Assembly (NCBI RefSeq): GCF_000739595.1
Contig: NZ_BBJP01000018.1
Location: 1-38,566, forward strand
Direction: 5' to 3'
Length of the DNA stretch: 38,566 bases
Origin: Halorubrum halophilum
GTDB lineage: Archaea > Halobacteriota > Halobacteria > Halobacteriales > Haloferacaceae
The notes under the pieces are model-generated. The model was not told the origin of the DNA. It saw nothing but the letters and a program-made list of their open reading frames with translations, and did not search any database. Of the stretch, positions 1 to 7,133 are shown piece after piece (within the stretch, counting starts at the first letter, position 1; the number at the start of each line of letters is the position of its first letter). Both the position numbers and the translations under genes were made by a program.

Positions 1-1185
1 GGGGGGGCGCCCCCCCCCCGCCGGTCCGGGGCGGTCGTCGCCGTGAACGACCTCGCCGTCCTCGGCCTCGCGGAGCCAGCGCTCGGGGCGGTAGGTCTCG
101 GGCCTGTCCCACCAGCGCCCGTCGCGGTGGACCGCCCACGGGGAGAGCGTGAGCACGACGCCGGCCGGGACGCGGTACCCGCCGAGCGAAACCGGCTCGG
201 TCGGCTCCCTGAAGAAGGAGTGAACCGGCGGGTACAGACGGAGCGCCTCGTCGACCGCCGCGGTCAGCGCGGGACAGTCGCGGAGGTCAGCGGGCGTCGG
301 ATCCCCATCGAGCGCTGAGATCTCCGCGTGAACCCGCTCTTGGAACTCGGAGGCGTCGGCGAGACAGTAGAGCGCGTACGTCAGCCCGAGGGCGCTCGTC
401 TCGTGGCCGGCGAAGAGGAACGTCACCGCGTTGTCGACCAGCTCGTCGTCGTCGAGCGCCCCCAGCTCCGCGGCCGCGACGAGGGTCCCGAGGAGGTCGT
501 CCGCGGCGCCCGGGTCGGTCGGCGGACCGGCGGCGCGGCGCTCCGCGACGAGGTCGCGTATCGTCTCGCGGAGGGCGTCGAGCCGCCGGCGGTAGCGTCG
601 GTTTGTCGGAGTCGGGAGCCACTCGGGGAGGAACGAAGTCGGCCGGCGCATGTCGAACCGGTCGGTGATGGCCTCGGCCGCCGCCCGGACCGTCTCGCGC
701 TCGCGCTCGATGTCGCTCCCGAGCAGGCTCTCCGCGAGGACGGCGAACGCGTACTCGGTCGATGCGGCGTGCACGTCGACGACCGCACCGTCCTCCCACG
801 AGGCCGCCGTCCCGCGGGCGTGTTCGACCATCGCATCGCCGTAGGCGGCGACCTGTCCGCGGAAGAACGCCGACCGGATCGCCGCGCGCTGCTCGCGCCA
901 CGCCTCCCCCTCGGCGAGGAACAGCCCGTCGCCGAGGAGGCCGCCGAGCTGTTCGCGGGGCATCTCGCCTTTTACGAACCGGTCGTGGTCCGCGACGAGA
1001 ATCTGTCCGATCGCCTCGGGATCGGTCACGAGGTAGCTCTCCGTGCCGAACACGTCGTACCGGACGACCCCGCCGTGCTCGGCGGCTCGCCGTTCGTAGA
1101 ACCCGAGCGCGTCGCTCGCGAGCTCGTGGACGTTTCCGAGCACCGGGAGCCCGCCGGGAGCCGGCGGCCGCGTCGTGTCGCTCAT
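1..1185 (-). CDS. Cytochrome P450, C-terminus cut by window edge
   Basis: The reading frame opens at an ATG whose first base is 1185 and stays open for 395 codons to base 1. It encodes a soluble P450 monooxygenase that would use haem to oxidise an unidentified substrate. The proline-rich start (PPAPGGLPVLGN) is typical of the family. The I-helix oxygen-binding motif AGHETS lies near residue 260, and the K-helix ExxR is in EALRLYPP near residue 313. The PERF-like region is YRPERW. The haem-ligating Cys loop is not in the window. The last visible codons are an unusual Pro/Gly run encoded by G and C homopolymers (bases 1-20), where a sequencing or assembly error could shift the frame. It is divergent from a bat-like regulator, which may control it. 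Family is certain; substrate is unknown. Confidence 0.9.
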   Translation of the reverse strand, partial: MSDTTRPPAPGGLPVLGNVHELASDALGFYERRAAEHGGVVRYDVFGTESYLVTDPEAIGQILVADHDRFVKGEMPREQLGGLLGDGLFLAEGEAWREQRAAIRSAFFRGQVAAYGDAMVEHARGTAASWEDGAVVDVHAASTEYAFAVLAESLLGSDIERERETVRAAAEAITDRFDMRRPTSFLPEWLPTPTNRRYRRRLDALRETIRDLVAERRAAGPPTDPGAADDLLGTLVAAAELGALDDDELVDNAVTFLFAGHETSALGLTYALYCLADASEFQERVHAEISALDGDPTPADLRDCPALTAAVDEALRLYPPVHSFFREPTEPVSLGGYRVPAGVVLTLSPWAVHRDGRWWDRPETYRPERWLREAEDGEVVHGDDRPGPAGGGRPP

Positions 1186-1220
1186 ACGATCGGATCGCGG
1201 AGGGAGCGCGCTGAGCCTTC

Positions 1221-1238
1221 GCACGGATGGGTCCGTGC
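1221..1238. promoter_or_regulatory. Inverted repeat in P450/bat-like divergent promoter
   Basis: A perfect 7-bp inverted repeat, GCACGGA at 1221-1227 and TCCGTGC at 1232-1238, has a 4-nt spacer. It abuts the only AT-rich TATA-like stretch (about 1240-1247, TTTTAAG) in the 93-nt gap between the divergent P450 and HTH_10 genes. A dimeric regulator bound here could affect both genes. This is a candidate operator only. Confidence 0.5.
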
Positions 1239-1278
1239 GTTTTTAAGTTTCAAGTGGCAGGCGGACGCCACGAGCCGT

Positions 1279-1929
1279 ATGCGATACGTCCGCGTGAAGT
1301 TCGCATTTCCGCCGTCGATTCGACATCCGATGCACGACTTCCTCGACGACGGCGACGGGTGGCGGACGGAGCTGCTGACGTGGCGTCGGCTCCCCGACGA
1401 GACGCTCGTCACGCTGTTCCGCGTTGTCGCCCCCCGAGAGCGGTACCTCGAACGACTGCGAGCTGTCGATCCGATCGACCGCTTCGAGACGGCTCCCGGC
1501 GACGACGCGTTCTACCTCAAGGCCTACGAACAGCTCGGCGGGCCGCTGGAGACGTTCCTCGGCGCGTTCGTCGACACGGAATTCCTCTCCGTCCCCCCGA
1601 TCGTGTACCGATCGGGCGGCCGGCTGTCGTTCGGGCTGATCGGCCCGCCGAACCAACTGCGAGACGTGCTCTCCGCCGTTCCGGATTCGATCGACGTCAC
1701 GATCGAACGGGTCGGGTCGTACGGGGGCGGTCGACGGCTGGCCGGCGTTGGCCTCACGGAGCGCCAGCGCGAGGCGCTCCGCGCCGCGCGCCGCGTCGGG
1801 TACTACGACGTACCGCGGTCCGGGTCGGTCGCCGACGTGGCCGAGGCGATCGGGTGTTCGTCGTCGACGGCCGGGGCCCACCTCCGCAAGGCGGAGGCCG
1901 CGCTCGTCGGTGCCTCCCTCGACGGGTGA
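1279..1929 (+). CDS. Bat-like HTH_10 domain transcription regulator
   Basis: This 216-aa protein has the haloarchaeal bacterio-opsin-activator layout. A unique N-terminal half (about residues 1-150) probably senses a ligand or state. It is followed by a C-terminal HTH_10 domain starting at LTERQREAL (about residue 159), whose recognition helix is in VADVAEAIGCSSSTAGAHL. There is no GAF or PAS domain like those in full-length Bat. The ATG at 1279 was chosen because a TATA-like TTTTAAG sits about 35 nt upstream; the longer open frame runs back through the divergent P450 and is not credible. The position suggests a local regulator of the P450, which is inference. The family call is firm; the target is not known. 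Confidence 0.85.
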   Translation: MRYVRVKFAFPPSIRHPMHDFLDDGDGWRTELLTWRRLPDETLVTLFRVVAPRERYLERLRAVDPIDRFETAPGDDAFYLKAYEQLGGPLETFLGAFVDTEFLSVPPIVYRSGGRLSFGLIGPPNQLRDVLSAVPDSIDVTIERVGSYGGGRRLAGVGLTERQREALRAARRVGYYDVPRSGSVADVAEAIGCSSSTAGAHLRKAEAALVGASLDG

Positions 1930-1951
1930 CCCCGGCGTGTCGGCGGTACAA

Positions 1952-1958
1952 CTATACT
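1952..1958 (+). promoter_or_regulatory. TATA-like box for TRAM gene
   Basis: CTATACT lies about 35 nt before the ATG at 1990 in otherwise GC-rich DNA, consistent with a promoter giving a very short or absent leader. Confidence 0.45.
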
Positions 1959-1989
1959 GGTCCGTCTCCACGTTTCGCTGGAGTCTACT

Positions 1990-2406
1990 ATGGAGATCTC
2001 AGAGAAGCTCCTTTGTCTGTTCAGCGCCGACGTTCGCGAGGAAGACGGCGAGTACGTCGTGGAGGTCCCGCGACGCGAGGTCGAGACCGGCTCGCTGGAG
2101 CCGGGCGAGACGTACCGCGTCGCGCTCATCTCTCGGTCCGAGTCCGAGACGGATGAGGGGACCGACGGGGGCATCGACGCCTCCGCGTCCCGGGCCGACG
2201 ACGGGCCGCAGCCCCCGGTCGAGCCCGGCGAGATGCGCTACGTCGAGATCGAGGACCTCGGCAAGCAGGGCGACGGGATCGCTCGCGTCGAGCGCGGCTA
2301 CGTGATCATCGTCCCGGACACGGAAGTCGGCGAGCGCGTAAAAATCGAGGTAACGGAAGTCAAATCGAACTTCGCGGTCGGGGAAGTCGTCGAGGAGTCG
2401 GAGTAG
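1990..2406 (+). CDS. TRAM domain protein
   Basis: This is a 138-aa acidic protein. Its C-terminal 60 residues form a TRAM beta-barrel (MRYVEIEDLGKQGDGIARV, then VGERVKIEVTEVKSNFAVGEVV), a small RNA-binding fold also attached to tRNA-modifying enzymes. The N-terminal 45 residues are a conserved haloarchaeal extension, joined by a Glu/Asp/Ser-rich linker (about residues 50-75). No catalytic domain is present. Stand-alone TRAM proteins in archaea are thought to act as general RNA binders or RNA chaperones, somewhat like bacterial cold-shock proteins. The gene ends one base before the convergent methyltransferase stop. The domain call is strong; the cellular role is inferred from the family. Confidence 0.88.
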   Translation: MEISEKLLCLFSADVREEDGEYVVEVPRREVETGSLEPGETYRVALISRSESETDEGTDGGIDASASRADDGPQPPVEPGEMRYVEIEDLGKQGDGIARVERGYVIIVPDTEVGERVKIEVTEVKSNFAVGEVVEESE

Positions 2407-2407
2407 C

Positions 2408-3199
2408 TCACTCGTCGTCGTCGCTGTCGGCGGGTTCCGCGTCGTCGCCGGCGGCGGAATCGCTGTCGGCGTCGCCGTCAGCGCCACCCCCGGAGACCCG
2501 AGCGTCCCAGTAGGAGACGGAGGCCACGTAGTCGCCCGGTATCGTGTTGCCGACGAGCTCGTCGATCACGCGGAACGGCTTCGCGACGGGGCCGGGGAGC
2601 TCGCGGTAGAAGCCGTACGGCAGCACGAAGTCGTGTTCCTCGCCGGCGAGCGTCAGGTCCGCCGCGCGGAGCATGTCGACGACCTGCCGCTCGGAGTAGA
2701 GCCGGGAGCCCATCGGGAGCAGCCACGTGTACAGCGTCCGCAGGCTGCGGCCGTTGAACGTGTCGAAGAACACCTGATCGGCGCTAACGCGGCGCAGCTC
2801 GCGGGCGAACGGCACCGGGTCGTCCATCAGGTGGAAAAAGCGCATCGCGACCACGGTGTCGAAGTGATTATCCGGGAACGGGAGCCGAGAGGCGTCCCCG
2901 CGGACGAACTCGACCGTGTCCGAGAGCCCCGCCTCGGCGGCCTTCTCGCGCCCCTGTTCGAGCATCTCCCTGGAGATGTCGAGCCCGACGATGTCCGCGC
3001 CCCGATCCGCGAGCATGGTCGTGAACCGGCCGGTGCCGCAGGCGACCTCCAGCACGCGGTGTCCCTCCTCGATCGGTCCGAGCGCCGAGAGGACCGCCTC
3101 CTTCTCGCGCCGGTCGATGAGCTCTCCGCCGCCGGAGAACCGTACGTCCTCGTACTCCTCCGCGACCTCGTCGGCCTGGTACCAGTCCTGTCCCTTCAC
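2408..3199 (-). CDS. Class I SAM-dependent methyltransferase
   Basis: A Rossmann-type methyltransferase of about 263 aa. SAM motif I is VLEVACGTGRF, with the acidic residue of motif II in IVGLDIS, then RGDASRLPFPDNHFDTVVAM (motifs III-IV). This order matches the UbiE/Methyltransf_11 group. The C-terminus is a disordered Asp/Ser-rich tail of about 30 residues. I place the start at a GTG (3199) giving MKGQDWYQADEV, because homologues begin this way as I remember them. A GTG at 3217 is also possible, and an open frame to 3283 has an implausible Arg-rich start. Substrate cannot be told. Convergent with the TRAM gene with a 1-nt gap. Confidence 0.82.
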   Translation of the reverse strand: MKGQDWYQADEVAEEYEDVRFSGGGELIDRREKEAVLSALGPIEEGHRVLEVACGTGRFTTMLADRGADIVGLDISREMLEQGREKAAEAGLSDTVEFVRGDASRLPFPDNHFDTVVAMRFFHLMDDPVPFARELRRVSADQVFFDTFNGRSLRTLYTWLLPMGSRLYSERQVVDMLRAADLTLAGEEHDFVLPYGFYRELPGPVAKPFRVIDELVGNTIPGDYVASVSYWDARVSGGGADGDADSDSAAGDDAEPADSDDDE

Positions 3200-3431
3200 G
3201 TTGTCCGTACTGCACACCCGACCGACAAAACCGTACTGGATACGGTCGGCGTCTGCTCGGCGTCGGCGGCGTCGCCGACCCACGGGTCGGCCGACGATTC
3301 GATCGGCGGGACGGGCCTCCCACCTCGATCGACCGCTCGCTGAGCTGTGATATTAACACATTATATTATTGCAATCAAATTGCCCTATATGTAGCCAACC
3401 TTTACCAATAGGCGCAGACTTGTCGTGAAAC
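3200..3431. promoter_or_regulatory. Divergent intergenic region with AT-rich island
   Basis: This 232-nt gap separates the methyltransferase from the winged-helix gene. It holds an AT-rich island at 3350-3410 with several TATA-like stretches (TTATATTATT at 3361-3370, CTATAT at 3385-3390, TTTACCAATA at 3401-3410). The last is about 28 nt before the ATG at 3432 and is the likeliest promoter for that gene. No ORF or repeat was recognised. Confidence 0.45.
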
Positions 3432-3704
3432 ATGAGTACCAGTCCCGCGGAGACCGCCGACCAGGACCGCCTCTCGGAAGCCGAATACCGCGATCGCTTG
3501 CGCGAACTCCCCCCGAGCGCCAAACTCGTCGCAAAAGTACTGGAGGGCGACGCCCCCCTCTCGCAGGGTGGCCTCGCCGAGGAGTCCCTGCTACCCGACC
3601 GGACCGTCCGCTACGCGCTCAACCGCTTGGAGGAGGAGGGGCTCGTCGACTCCCGCTACAGCTTCAAGGACGCGCGCAAGCAGGTGTACTACCTGACCGT
3701 CTGA
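3432..3704 (+). CDS. Small winged-helix (MarR/TrmB-like) regulator
   Basis: This 90-aa protein is essentially a single winged helix-turn-helix. Helices are at SAKLVAKVLEG and LSQGGLAEESLLPDRTVRYALNRLEEEGLV (recognition helix around DRTVRYALNRLEEE), followed by a basic wing (SRYSFKDARKQVYYLTV). There is no ligand-binding domain. Stand-alone domains of this type are common and conserved in haloarchaea and are annotated as MarR-type. Its upstream region is unusually AT-rich, suggesting strong or regulated transcription. It is followed by a GT2 gene with its own TATA box, so co-transcription is not required. Regulon unknown. Confidence 0.83.
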   Translation: MSTSPAETADQDRLSEAEYRDRLRELPPSAKLVAKVLEGDAPLSQGGLAEESLLPDRTVRYALNRLEEEGLVDSRYSFKDARKQVYYLTV

Positions 3705-3793
3705 ACGGCGCGCTGATCCGCTTCTGCCCGTCCGTTCGAACGCTCGCCGGCCGGCTCGCGGCGCAGCCGCGTCGCCGGCCCCGCACAGAGCCC

Positions 3794-3800
3794 TTTTTAA
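3794..3800 (+). promoter_or_regulatory. TATA-like box for GT2 gene
   Basis: TTTTTAA is about 28 nt upstream of the ATG at 3825, the spacing expected for a leaderless haloarchaeal transcript. Confidence 0.55.
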
Positions 3801-3824
3801 TCCTCGGCCTCGATACCCGACCGT

Positions 3825-4823
3825 ATGGACCTCTCGGTCGTCGTTCCCACGCTCAACGGACGGGACCGGTTGGCCGCCTGTCTCGACGCGCTGGCGGCCC
3901 ACGCTCCTGAGGCGGAGGTGATCGTCGCCAACGGCCCCTCCGCCGACGGCACCACCGGGATGGTGCGGGACCGCGAGGACGTGGACGTGCTGGTGGAGAT
4001 CTCCGACCGCACGGTCAACGTCGCCCGCAACGCGGGCATCGAGGTGGCCACCGGCGAGGCGGTCGCCCTCGTCGACTACGACAACCGGATCGGAGCGGGG
4101 TGGCTTGACGCCGTCCGCGCCGGACTCGACGACGCGGACGCCGTGACGGGGCCGGTGACCCCGATCGAGCCGAAGGAGGAGCGCGACGGCGAGGCGTTTA
4201 TCGACGAGGAACGCACCGAGAGCGACGAGAAGAGACGTGACGGCGACGACGAGGAAGACGGCCCGGAACGCCGAGCGATCGCGGGCACCGAGGTGACCTA
4301 CTTCGAGGGCGGCAACGTCGCCTTCCGGCGCGAGACGCTTCGGGACTTGGACGGCTTCGACGAGTACCTTCACACGGGGGGTGCACGCGACGCGGCCCAC
4401 CGGCTGGCGCAGATGGGGCGGACCGTGGCGTGGCGCGAGGGCATGGCGGTCGCCAAGGAGCTCCCGAGTCCGACGGCGGCCGACGGCGGCCGCAGCGCCC
4501 GGGAGTGGGGATGGAAGTACCGGGCGCTCGCGTACCGCCTCTTGAAGAACTACGGGGTCCGTCCGTCCGTCGTCGCGCGGGCCGGAACGCACGCGGCGAC
4601 GGACGCCTTCGGAGCCGCCGGCGACGTGCTCCGTGGGGAATCCACCCCGTCGCGGTGGGTCTCAACCGGCCGCGACGTGATTCTCGGGCTCGCCGGCGGG
4701 AGCTCCGACGGCCTCGTCGCGCGGAGCCGCGACCGGAGCCCGGCGCGGAACCCGAACGGCATCTCGGAGCGCGCCGACCGCGCCGTCGCGAAGTACGACC
4801 GGCGATCGGAGGCAGAGGAGTGA
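3825..4823 (+). CDS. Family 2 glycosyltransferase
   Basis: A 332-aa GT-A fold enzyme. It opens with MDLSVVVPTLNGRDRL, the nucleotide-sugar-binding start of GT2 proteins. NVARNAGIEVATGEAV is the usual segment before the metal site, and the D-x-D-type motif is DYD at residues 84-86. An acidic, low-complexity insertion sits around residues 115-155 (ERTESDEKRRDGDDEEDG), probably a haloarchaeal surface loop. The acceptor side includes FEGGNVAFRRETL and DGFDEYLHTGGARD. No membrane helices are evident, so it is cytosolic or peripheral. It may glycosylate a lipid or a small molecule; donor and acceptor cannot be read from sequence. Neighbours (regulator, hisF) give no pathway hint. Confidence 0.86.
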   Translation: MDLSVVVPTLNGRDRLAACLDALAAHAPEAEVIVANGPSADGTTGMVRDREDVDVLVEISDRTVNVARNAGIEVATGEAVALVDYDNRIGAGWLDAVRAGLDDADAVTGPVTPIEPKEERDGEAFIDEERTESDEKRRDGDDEEDGPERRAIAGTEVTYFEGGNVAFRRETLRDLDGFDEYLHTGGARDAAHRLAQMGRTVAWREGMAVAKELPSPTAADGGRSAREWGWKYRALAYRLLKNYGVRPSVVARAGTHAATDAFGAAGDVLRGESTPSRWVSTGRDVILGLAGGSSDGLVARSRDRSPARNPNGISERADRAVAKYDRRSEAEE

Positions 4824-4857
4824 CGGACCGGCGGTGCGAGCCGCCGGCGACCCCGCG

Positions 4858-4865
4858 CCTTTTAA
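4858..4865 (+). promoter_or_regulatory. TATA-like box for hisF
   Basis: CTTTTAAC lies about 33 nt before the hisF ATG at 4895. Confidence 0.5.
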
Positions 4866-4894
4866 CCTCGGCCGCCGCCAACGACCGGTAACGA

Positions 4895-5713
4895 ATGGGA
4901 CTCACGAAGCGGATCATCCCCTGTATCGACGTCGACCTCGACGACGACGGGGACGCGGCGGTGTACACGGGCGTCAACTTCGAGAACCTGGAGTACACCG
5001 GCGACCCGGTCGAACTGGCGAAGAAGTACAACGAGGCGGGCGCAGACGAGTTCGTCTTCCTCGACATCACCGCGAGCGCGGACGGCCGCGAGACGATGCT
5101 CGACGTGGTGAACGCGGTCGCCGACGAGTGTTTCATCCCCCTGACGGTCGGCGGCGGTATCCGCACCAAGGCCGACATTAAGGAGACGCTCCGCGCCGGC
5201 GCGGACAAGGTGTCGATCACGACCGGCGCCTTAGAGCGGCCCGAACTCATCGAGGAGGGCGCGGCGGCGTTCGGCAGCCAGTGTATCGTCATCTCCGTCG
5301 ACGCACGCCGCCGGCACGACGACGAGGGCGAGCACTTCTACGAGGACGAGGACGGCGAGACGGTCTGGTTCGAGTGCACCAAGAAGGGCGGCCGCGAGGG
5401 CACCGGTATCGACGCCGTCTCGTGGGCGAAGGAGGCCGAGGAGCGCGGCGCGGGCGAGCTGTTCGTCAACTCCATCGACAAGGACGGGACGAAGGACGGG
5501 TACGACATCCCGCTGATGACGGCGGTGTGCGACGCCGTCTCGACGCCCGTCATCGCCTCCTCCGGCTGCGGCGGCCCCGAGGACATGTACGACGTGTTCA
5601 CGGAGGCGAACGCGGACGCCGGGCTCGCGGCCTCCATCTTCCACTTCGGCGACTACTCCATCGAGGAGACGAAGGAGTACCTCGACGAGCGCGGCGTTCC
5701 CGTCCGGCTGTAG
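4895..5713 (+). CDS. hisF: Imidazole glycerol phosphate synthase cyclase subunit
   Basis: HisF (272 aa) works with the glutaminase HisH to convert PRFAR plus ammonia to imidazole glycerol phosphate and AICAR in histidine synthesis. It is a (beta/alpha)8 barrel. The start [14 protein letters not shown] carries the catalytic Asp12. The second catalytic Asp is D136 in VISVDARR. Phosphate-binding loops are LTVGGGIRT and IASSGCGG. An acidic insertion ([15 protein letters not shown]) after D136 makes it slightly longer than bacterial HisF (about 255 aa) and fits salt adaptation. No hisH or other his gene is adjacent, so the histidine genes are dispersed. A TATA-like box sits at the proper distance. 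Function is secure. Confidence 0.97.
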   Translation: MGLTKRIIPCIDVDLDDDGDAAVYTGVNFENLEYTGDPVELAKKYNEAGADEFVFLDITASADGRETMLDVVNAVADECFIPLTVGGGIRTKADIKETLRAGADKVSITTGALERPELIEEGAAAFGSQCIVISVDARRRHDDEGEHFYEDEDGETVWFECTKKGGREGTGIDAVSWAKEAEERGAGELFVNSIDKDGTKDGYDIPLMTAVCDAVSTPVIASSGCGGPEDMYDVFTEANADAGLAASIFHFGDYSIEETKEYLDERGVPVRL

Positions 5714-5857
5714 GCGGTGGCGTATCGGTGCGGCTGTGAGGCGGGGATATGCAGTGGCGATTGTCGGGGAAAGAAGCCGATTCGTTGTTTTACTCGAGGT
5801 TCAGTTAATTTCGGACATCAACGACTGTTGTTTCGCCGATCGCGACCGAAAACCAAT

Positions 5858-5867
5858 ACTTATTATC
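5858..5867 (+). promoter_or_regulatory. TATA-like box for 60-aa protein
   Basis: ACTTATTATC lies about 28 nt upstream of the ATG at 5891. It decides that start over longer open-frame alternatives, since those would begin upstream of the promoter. Confidence 0.55.
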
Positions 5868-5890
5868 CGATCGGGAACAGACTGGGACAT

Positions 5891-6073
5891 ATGTCCACGT
5901 CATCGACGCGCGTCCGTGCCGAGCGGTCGGAGCTCGTCTGTAGGCGGAGCGACGGCGACTCTGACGGCGAGGAGGTGACGTTCTTCGAGCGGGACCGCGA
6001 TCCCGACGAGCGGACGACCCGGTGGATCACGGTCGACGCGGCGGACTGCGTGCCGGCAGACGAGTGGCGATAA
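5891..6073 (+). CDS. Small conserved haloarchaeal protein, unknown function
   Basis: A 60-aa acidic protein with no membrane segment. It has two short conserved-looking blocks, RSELVCRRSDGD and EVTFFERDRDPDERTTRWITVD, and ends in ADCVPADEWR. The pattern resembles a small haloarchaeal DUF family, but I cannot name it with certainty. It has two Cys residues, too few for a zinc finger on its own. Independent support for a real gene is a well-placed TATA box upstream and a hairpin plus T-run straight after the TAA. It is therefore probably a single-gene transcript. The role cannot be inferred. Confidence 0.72.
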   Translation: MSTSSTRVRAERSELVCRRSDGDSDGEEVTFFERDRDPDERTTRWITVDAADCVPADEWR

Positions 6074-6075
6074 GT

Positions 6076-6094
6076 CCGGTGCAGACCGGTTTTT
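6076..6094 (+). terminator. Hairpin plus T5 after the 60-aa gene
   Basis: CCGGT (6076-6080) pairs with ACCGG (6085-6089) over a GCAG loop and is followed by TTTTT (6090-6094), starting 3 nt after the stop codon. This fits intrinsic-like termination at T-runs in archaea. Confidence 0.6.
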
Positions 6095-6122
6095 GCGTAT
6101 TTTCGCCATAAACCCGTGAATT

Positions 6123-6155
6123 CCGAGCGCTCAGTGTCGGTTTATGAGCGCTCGG
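6123..6155. repeat. 11-bp perfect inverted repeat in convergent gap
   Basis: CCGAGCGCTCA (6123-6133) and TGAGCGCTCGG (6145-6155) are perfect reverse complements around an 11-nt spacer. Each arm contains the self-palindrome GAGCGCTC, so the site is also two 8-bp palindromes 22 bp apart. It lies between the convergent 60-aa and DUF5781 genes. It could form a strong hairpin or act as a double protein-binding site. Confidence 0.7.
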
Positions 6156-6207
6156 CTCAATAGCGACGGATACGTCCAAATCCCCAGCCGCGCCGACCGC
6201 GTTTTCA

Positions 6208-6215
6208 TTTATAAG
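6208..6215. promoter_or_regulatory. Orphan TATA-like box in convergent gap
   Basis: TTTATAAG resembles boxes used elsewhere in the window but has no annotated gene start downstream on either strand. A minus-strand transcript would start near 6185 and run into the inverted repeat at 6155-6123. A plus-strand one would be antisense to the DUF5781 3' end. A small palindrome (GATCG, then CGATC, 6217-6229) follows directly. Confidence 0.35.
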
Positions 6216-6286
6216 TGATCGTCGCGATCCGTCGACTTCGTCGCTGATCGGGCTCGATCCGAAACGGCGTCCGCGCGGGTTTTCGT

Positions 6287-7018
6287 TCAAACGGCGTACG
6301 CGCGAGCGGCCGCGACCAACGCCTTCCGGTAGTCGCTCTCGGAGGGGTCGGGGCCGAGCGCGAGGAACCGTTCCTTGAACGCGTCGACGTCGACGGCGTC
6401 GGTGTCGCTGCCGGCGGCGCGAGCGAGGTCGTAGATGCGGTGGTCCGGGCCGGCGATGTCGTGGCGCTCGACCAAGGCGAGCGCGAACGCGGCGTTGACC
6501 GCGGTGATCTCCGGGTCTGCGCCGCCCGTAACCGGCTGGGAGCCGTCCCGTGAGACCTCGGGGCGGTCGGCGACGGCGGCCGCGAGGGTCGATTCGAGGA
6601 AGCCGAGGAGCTTGTCCGCGGGCGCGACCGAGAGCGTGATGTCGTCGGCGTAGATGTCCTTCATGTGGTTCGCGATCTGGTAGCAGTGCGCGAGCTTGCG
6701 GCGCTCGACCTTCTCACCGGAGAGTCCGAGGTATAACGCCTCTTCCGTCGACTGAACGTGGGAGGCGTGGCCCTCCTCGTAGCGGGCCATGTGCGAGAGC
6801 TCGTGGACGGCGAGTTCGCGGGCCATCGCGCTGGTGGCGGCGCGCTTCGAGACGTTCAGGACGTGGTAGCCGTCGTAGTGGCCGGCCCACGTCCGCTCGT
6901 CGGGGTCCTCGCGCACCTTCACGTGGACCGGGTCGTCGAGAGAGCACTCGGTCTCGAACAGGTCGGCGGCGCCGAGAAACGGGTCGGGGGGGACATCCCC
7001 CTGCACGCGGAGATCCAT
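6287..7018 (-). CDS. DUF5781 family protein with HExxH motif
   Basis: A 243-aa cytosolic protein matching a haloarchaeal family I know as DUF5781. Residues around 70 read VHELSHMARYEEGHASH: this contains HExxH (HELSH), the zinc-binding motif of gluzincin and other metallopeptidases, with further His residues close downstream. A second conserved block is HCYQIANHMKDIYADDITL. There is no signal peptide and no membrane helix. The C-terminal half is helical and ends in DYRKALVAAARAYAV. A metallopeptidase-like activity is inference from the motif only; the family has no function that I know of. It is followed upstream by the separate transporter gene on the same strand. Confidence 0.82.
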   Translation of the reverse strand: MDLRVQGDVPPDPFLGAADLFETECSLDDPVHVKVREDPDERTWAGHYDGYHVLNVSKRAATSAMARELAVHELSHMARYEEGHASHVQSTEEALYLGLSGEKVERRKLAHCYQIANHMKDIYADDITLSVAPADKLLGFLESTLAAAVADRPEVSRDGSQPVTGGADPEITAVNAAFALALVERHDIAGPDHRIYDLARAAGSDTDAVDVDAFKERFLALGPDPSESDYRKALVAAARAYAV

Positions 7019-7133
7019 GCGTACCGTTCACACGGGATAGTCGGGTAAGTCTCTTGCGCCTGTCGAAGCCTTTTCCGCCGTGCGGCCGAGTGCCTCTCGG
7101 TCGTTTCGGACGGTGCGGCCGCCGGAGCCGGCG

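Noticed and set aside
328-1929. A 533-codon plus-strand ORF running through the P450 gene into the HTH_10 gene
   Set aside because: Its first two-thirds are the antisense of a clear P450. The promoter and family start support the ATG at 1279.
6027-6290. An 87-codon minus-strand ORF across the convergent gap near 6.1 kb
   Set aside because: It spans the terminator hairpin and inverted repeat, overlaps the 60-aa gene, and has no domain.
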